Source of the DNA: Melitaea cinxia
Lineage: Eukaryota > Arthropoda > Insecta > Lepidoptera > Nymphalidae
Assembly: GCF_905220565.1 (NCBI RefSeq)
Contig: NC_059398.1
Coordinates: 6,657,177-6,721,176 of the forward strand
DNA: 64,000 bases
Reading direction: 5' to 3'
This document shows positions 60,701 to 64,000 of this stretch, piece by piece. Position 1 is the stretch's first letter; each line of letters opens with the position of its first letter. Made by a program: the position numbers and the translations under genes. The notes under the pieces were generated by a model. That model was not told where the DNA came from. It did not search any database and was given only the letters and a program-made list of their open reading frames with translations.

Positions 60701-61790
60701 TGTTTTGATTTTTGTTGATCATTTTCATTCTTTGAAAAACAATCGTTGGCTTTAGTCATGCTTGTTTACTTGAATTTCTCTTTAGGTTCTAAAAATAATT
60801 TTTTTCTTACAGATATTTTCGGGATATTGAAATGAAACTTGCTCTTGTGATTCATTAAAGTTTTCAAGTGCTAGGCCTAGAGCCAGGAAGGCGTTGTTAT
60901 CTGTCAAGTCTCACATCAAGTGTTCCGCTTATCTCCCCACATGTTTGATCAGCTGCCTGTGTGAAGGATACTAATACATACCACGCATCCACTAAGTCAC
61001 TACACTACTCAAGGTCTCCAATGACTATTTGACCATGAAAACGGGATCTTGTTTCGTCCGTATCAAGTTATATAATAGGGCTTCCAACCGAAAATTAGGG
61101 AACATGTTACTTAGATATTAAACACAATTTTTAAAAAATATATGTAGTTAATTTTTATCAAACACGTACTAATTCTTTTTACTTAGTTTTTTAAAGGAAA
61201 AGAGTAGTTTGACATTTAAATAAAATAAATAAATAAAAATTTTATCAAAGTGTAACAGGAAATGAATAGTATTCATAATGTAAACGACAAAAAACTAAGT
61301 TGTTTAATACCGGACAAGCATTCAAAGGTTGATTCTGAGGCAATTCTGATTAGATGACAGGCGTAAAATTAATAACATCGGAATTGTTGACGGAATTTTA
61401 AAGACTTGTTTAAAATTTAATCGACGATAATGTAGCTTTGTATGTTCAGTTAAATTTTCTTATAGGTTACATGCATGTGAAATTACACAACATTTAATGA
61501 ATACTTAATAATAAATTTACCTAAAATACTTCTCAAGAGAGCATTTCAAATCACTCAACAATATAATGTAGTTAATTAAAAAAGAAATGAGGCTGCACAT
61601 GACTCAAGCTTGCTTTTACTCAAGGAGGAAACTTGCCTTCTAAGAATTAGGAGGATATTACAACACGCCACGTCCTCCGACAAAATTACATATGACGTAA
61701 TCCCTTAGGGATTCGTTCTTCGCTTGACATTGCCATGGAAGGGCAAAAAGGCTTACAAAACATCTGTTACATATTTAGGCCCTTTGATAT
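57742..61790. other. AT-rich DNA with several unique GC-richer blocks
   Basis: Blocks at 57930-58010, 58580-58990, 59235-59395, 59550-59765, 60000-60140, 60870-60970 and 61600-61760 differ from the surrounding AT-rich sequence and from every repeat family seen here. None has a coding-like frame with splice sites. Their spacing resembles clustered conserved non-coding elements, which would need cross-species comparison. Confidence 0.35.
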
Positions 61791-61793
61791 TGA

Positions 61794-62600
61794 TTTTTTT
61801 TTTTTTTTTTTTTAAATATATAGACTAGCGCTTGACTGCGATCTCACCTGAAGTCAAGTGAAGATGCAGCCTAAGGTGGTGCGCGCTTGCCTAGAAGATG
61901 CCTATTCACTCTTGATTTAAAGATACCCAAGTTATAGTTCGTTGGAAAAACGGAAGCCGGAAGGGCATTCCAAATTTTTGCGGTGCGTATTAGGAACGAG
62001 GAAGCAAATCGTTTAGTGCGAGATCGTGGGATTTCAACCACATAGCGGTGCAGATTCATGCGATGCCTTGCGGTTCGGTGGTAGAAAGGTGATGGTGGAA
62101 CCAAATTGTATAGTTCTAGAGCACACTCTCCGAAATATAACCTGTAAAATACCGACAAACAGGCAACCTTGCGCCGATGCTCGAGACTTTGAAGTCTAGA
62201 GCGAACCAGCGATTTGTCACCGATGAGTCTTCTGGCGCGTCGATCCACAGAATCCAAAGCAGCGAGCTGGTACTTGGCAGAGCCATCCCATAAGTGGCTG
62301 CAGTACTCCATACACGATCGAACTTGTGCTTTGTAGAGAGTAAGAAGCTGTTCCGGTGTGAAGTACTGCCTGACTTTATTGAGGATACCAAGTTTCTTAC
62401 CAGCAATTTTTGCCTTGGATTCTATGCATTGTCCGAAGTTCATATTAGACGAAATATTTATGCCTAGAAGATCAATACTATCGGTGATCAGTACAGATAC
62501 ACCCCGGAAAGTCGGAGCCAATGGGAATGGATTATTATTAAATTTCAAAGTTTCATCAAAGCCGTAACATACAACTTTAAGCATTGCAACCTTTATAATA
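61794..62600 (-). mobile_element. 5'-truncated LINE with poly(A) tail
   Basis: On the minus strand the element ends in a 20-base A run (T run at 61794-61813) just past a short 3' UTR. The 5' boundary lies near 62590-62640. A target duplication was not resolved. Confidence 0.75.
61871..62584 (-). pseudogene. Reverse transcriptase C-terminal region (CR1/Jockey-type LINE)
   Basis: An unbroken 237-codon frame covers the thumb and C-terminal part of a LINE polymerase: DLLGINISSNMNFG, VRQYFTPEQLLTLYKAQVRS, CMEYCSHLWDGS, LDSVDRRARRLIGD and RTAKIWNALPASVFP. The YADD-containing palm, endonuclease and ORF1 are absent because of truncation. The frame's intactness suggests a fairly recent insertion. The clade is inferred from these motifs. 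Confidence 0.75.
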
Positions 62601-64000
62601 AAGATGATTACATTAGTGATATATTAATTGTAAATGTAAATACAAAAGCTTGATGAGTTCTAAGTTATATATAATTTTCTCTGTTTATGAATGTTTTATT
62701 TACTTTCTAGTATAAACAATTCTATTCGCTATGCAACAGTAACTATGCAAATGTAAGCTTCAAACAAAGAGATAATGTAATAAGCATAAATAAACGTACA
62801 GAAAATATACTTTTAACATTAATATCATACAAACTTTCTCCCACTAGTGTTCCAAATACACATTTATAACAAAGAAAAATTAAACAATATACAAACGGAA
62901 TAAATATAGGTTGTTAAAATAAGTTAAACATAATAATAATAGTTATAGTGTTTACACCTGTAATTAATAGTACTAATGTTTCCATATCACATAATATATG
63001 GAAACAATTATAATGCTTACGAATTATTTTCAAAATTACGTAATCAATATTTGTGAAAATGGTCTGGAAAATGTTTTGTTATTAGCTGTATACTCTTTCA
63101 TAATTATACTTTTCAGCGAACTAGCAAGTGATACCTGTCTTATATTTAAATTAAATTTATTGCAAATTGTACAAACATTACTTTCTTAGTTAAAAGAAAA
63201 CTTTTTGGAAAGAAATAAAATTATAACAATGACGTCATATTTCTTTACTAATTAGAAACATTTAATTAATTACTTATTTTAAATAATGGAAAAAAATTAG
63301 ATAAAAAGCTCGAACAAGTTTCGGCCTTTCCATAAGACCTGACAGATGAAATAAATTACAAATTTTTATTAGTCAATAACTGGTTATTATATTAATGATT
63401 CTCGATCTGTTTTTCGTTCAATATTTGCATACAAATATGTTCGTGGATCTGTTACGAAAACTAAAAATAATTATGGCTCATGCTATTAGTGTCGTTTTAT
63501 GGGCTAACAAAATCGTTTGTTGAAGAGAAATTAAAATAAGGATCATAATAATATCAAAATCGAACGTAAAATGGCAGACGTAAAAATATCATTTGATGCT
63601 TTAAAATGAAAAAAAAAAAGTTTCTTTTGATTAGAAGATAAGTGTAAATTATAAAAGAAAACAAATTTGTAATGTTGTATGACGATATAAACTAGTACTT
63701 TTTATTTCTTTTATACAACAAAAAATATATAGTAATTTACTCACTCAACAGTTGTTTTATATAATAAGTATTTTGTCCTGGTTTATATCATCACGGCTTT
63801 TAAAGACACTTTGATCGGCGTATTTAGAGTTCTTTGACTCGTTTTAAAGTTCAAATAATTACATACCAACATCGAGCTCTGTATTGTTTAGACATTATTG
63901 AAGTACTCAGGTGGGTAGCAGTGCGGAAATATTTTTTATCACGGATCCGCGGTCGCAGCTCAGAACTAATTATGTTCCCTAATGTAAAAAAACGAGCTCA
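62601..64000. other. AT-rich sequence, no gene seen
   Basis: Low-complexity AT-rich DNA. The last 200 bases are slightly GC-richer, but no exon was recognised. Confidence 0.5.

Overview
The window is 64 kb of AT-rich arthropod nuclear DNA, almost certainly from a moth or butterfly. Three things point there: an exon whose product matches the isoform-A N-terminus of lepidopteran ecdysone receptor (EcR), several tRNA-derived SINE families of lepidopteran type, and many decayed LINE, MITE and LTR fragments. There are no operons, bacterial signals or tRNA genes; the only tRNA-like promoters are the A/B boxes of SINEs.

Only one host protein-coding exon is secure: the EcR-A exon on the + strand at 9446-9712, which ends at a phase-1 donor. 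I found no zinc-finger (DNA-binding domain) or ligand-binding exon and no B1-specific exon downstream. The simplest reading is that most of 9.7-64 kb is EcR intron. A CpG-rich block at 5.72-5.87 kb is a weak candidate for the upstream A exon or promoter.

Mobile elements fill most of the rest. From left to right: MITE family B at 3.6, 4.9, 38.3 and 57.5 kb; retroposed family C at 8.4, 11.8 and 20 kb; SINEs at 10.1, 12.1, 19.6, 30.4/34.8 and 49.3 kb; LINE pieces at 13, 46.6 and 61.8 kb; a broken Tc1/mariner transposase at 15.6 kb; short elements with LINE-like GATGATG tails at 14.3, 25.1, 38.7, 45.3 and 46.2 kb; and two further inverted-repeat elements at 40-41 kb. Many have readable target-site duplications.

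The most striking object is an LTR retrotransposon at 30508-34778. Its two 257-bp LTRs read as identical, it sits in a SINE with a GATC duplication, and it has an intact gag ORF with two zinc knuckles. It has no pol: that position holds eight copies of a 48-bp tandem repeat, followed by a broken env-like frame. It looks like a young non-autonomous element mobilised in trans.

Several GC-richer, ORF-free blocks (20.9-21.05, 25.8-25.95, 29.3-29.4, 51.5-61.7 kb) carry nuclear-receptor-like half-sites. They include four copies of a composite GAACC / CTAAAT / GGCCAAGGTC motif at 51.6-55.9 kb. They are candidate control regions for EcR, but conservation could not be tested here.
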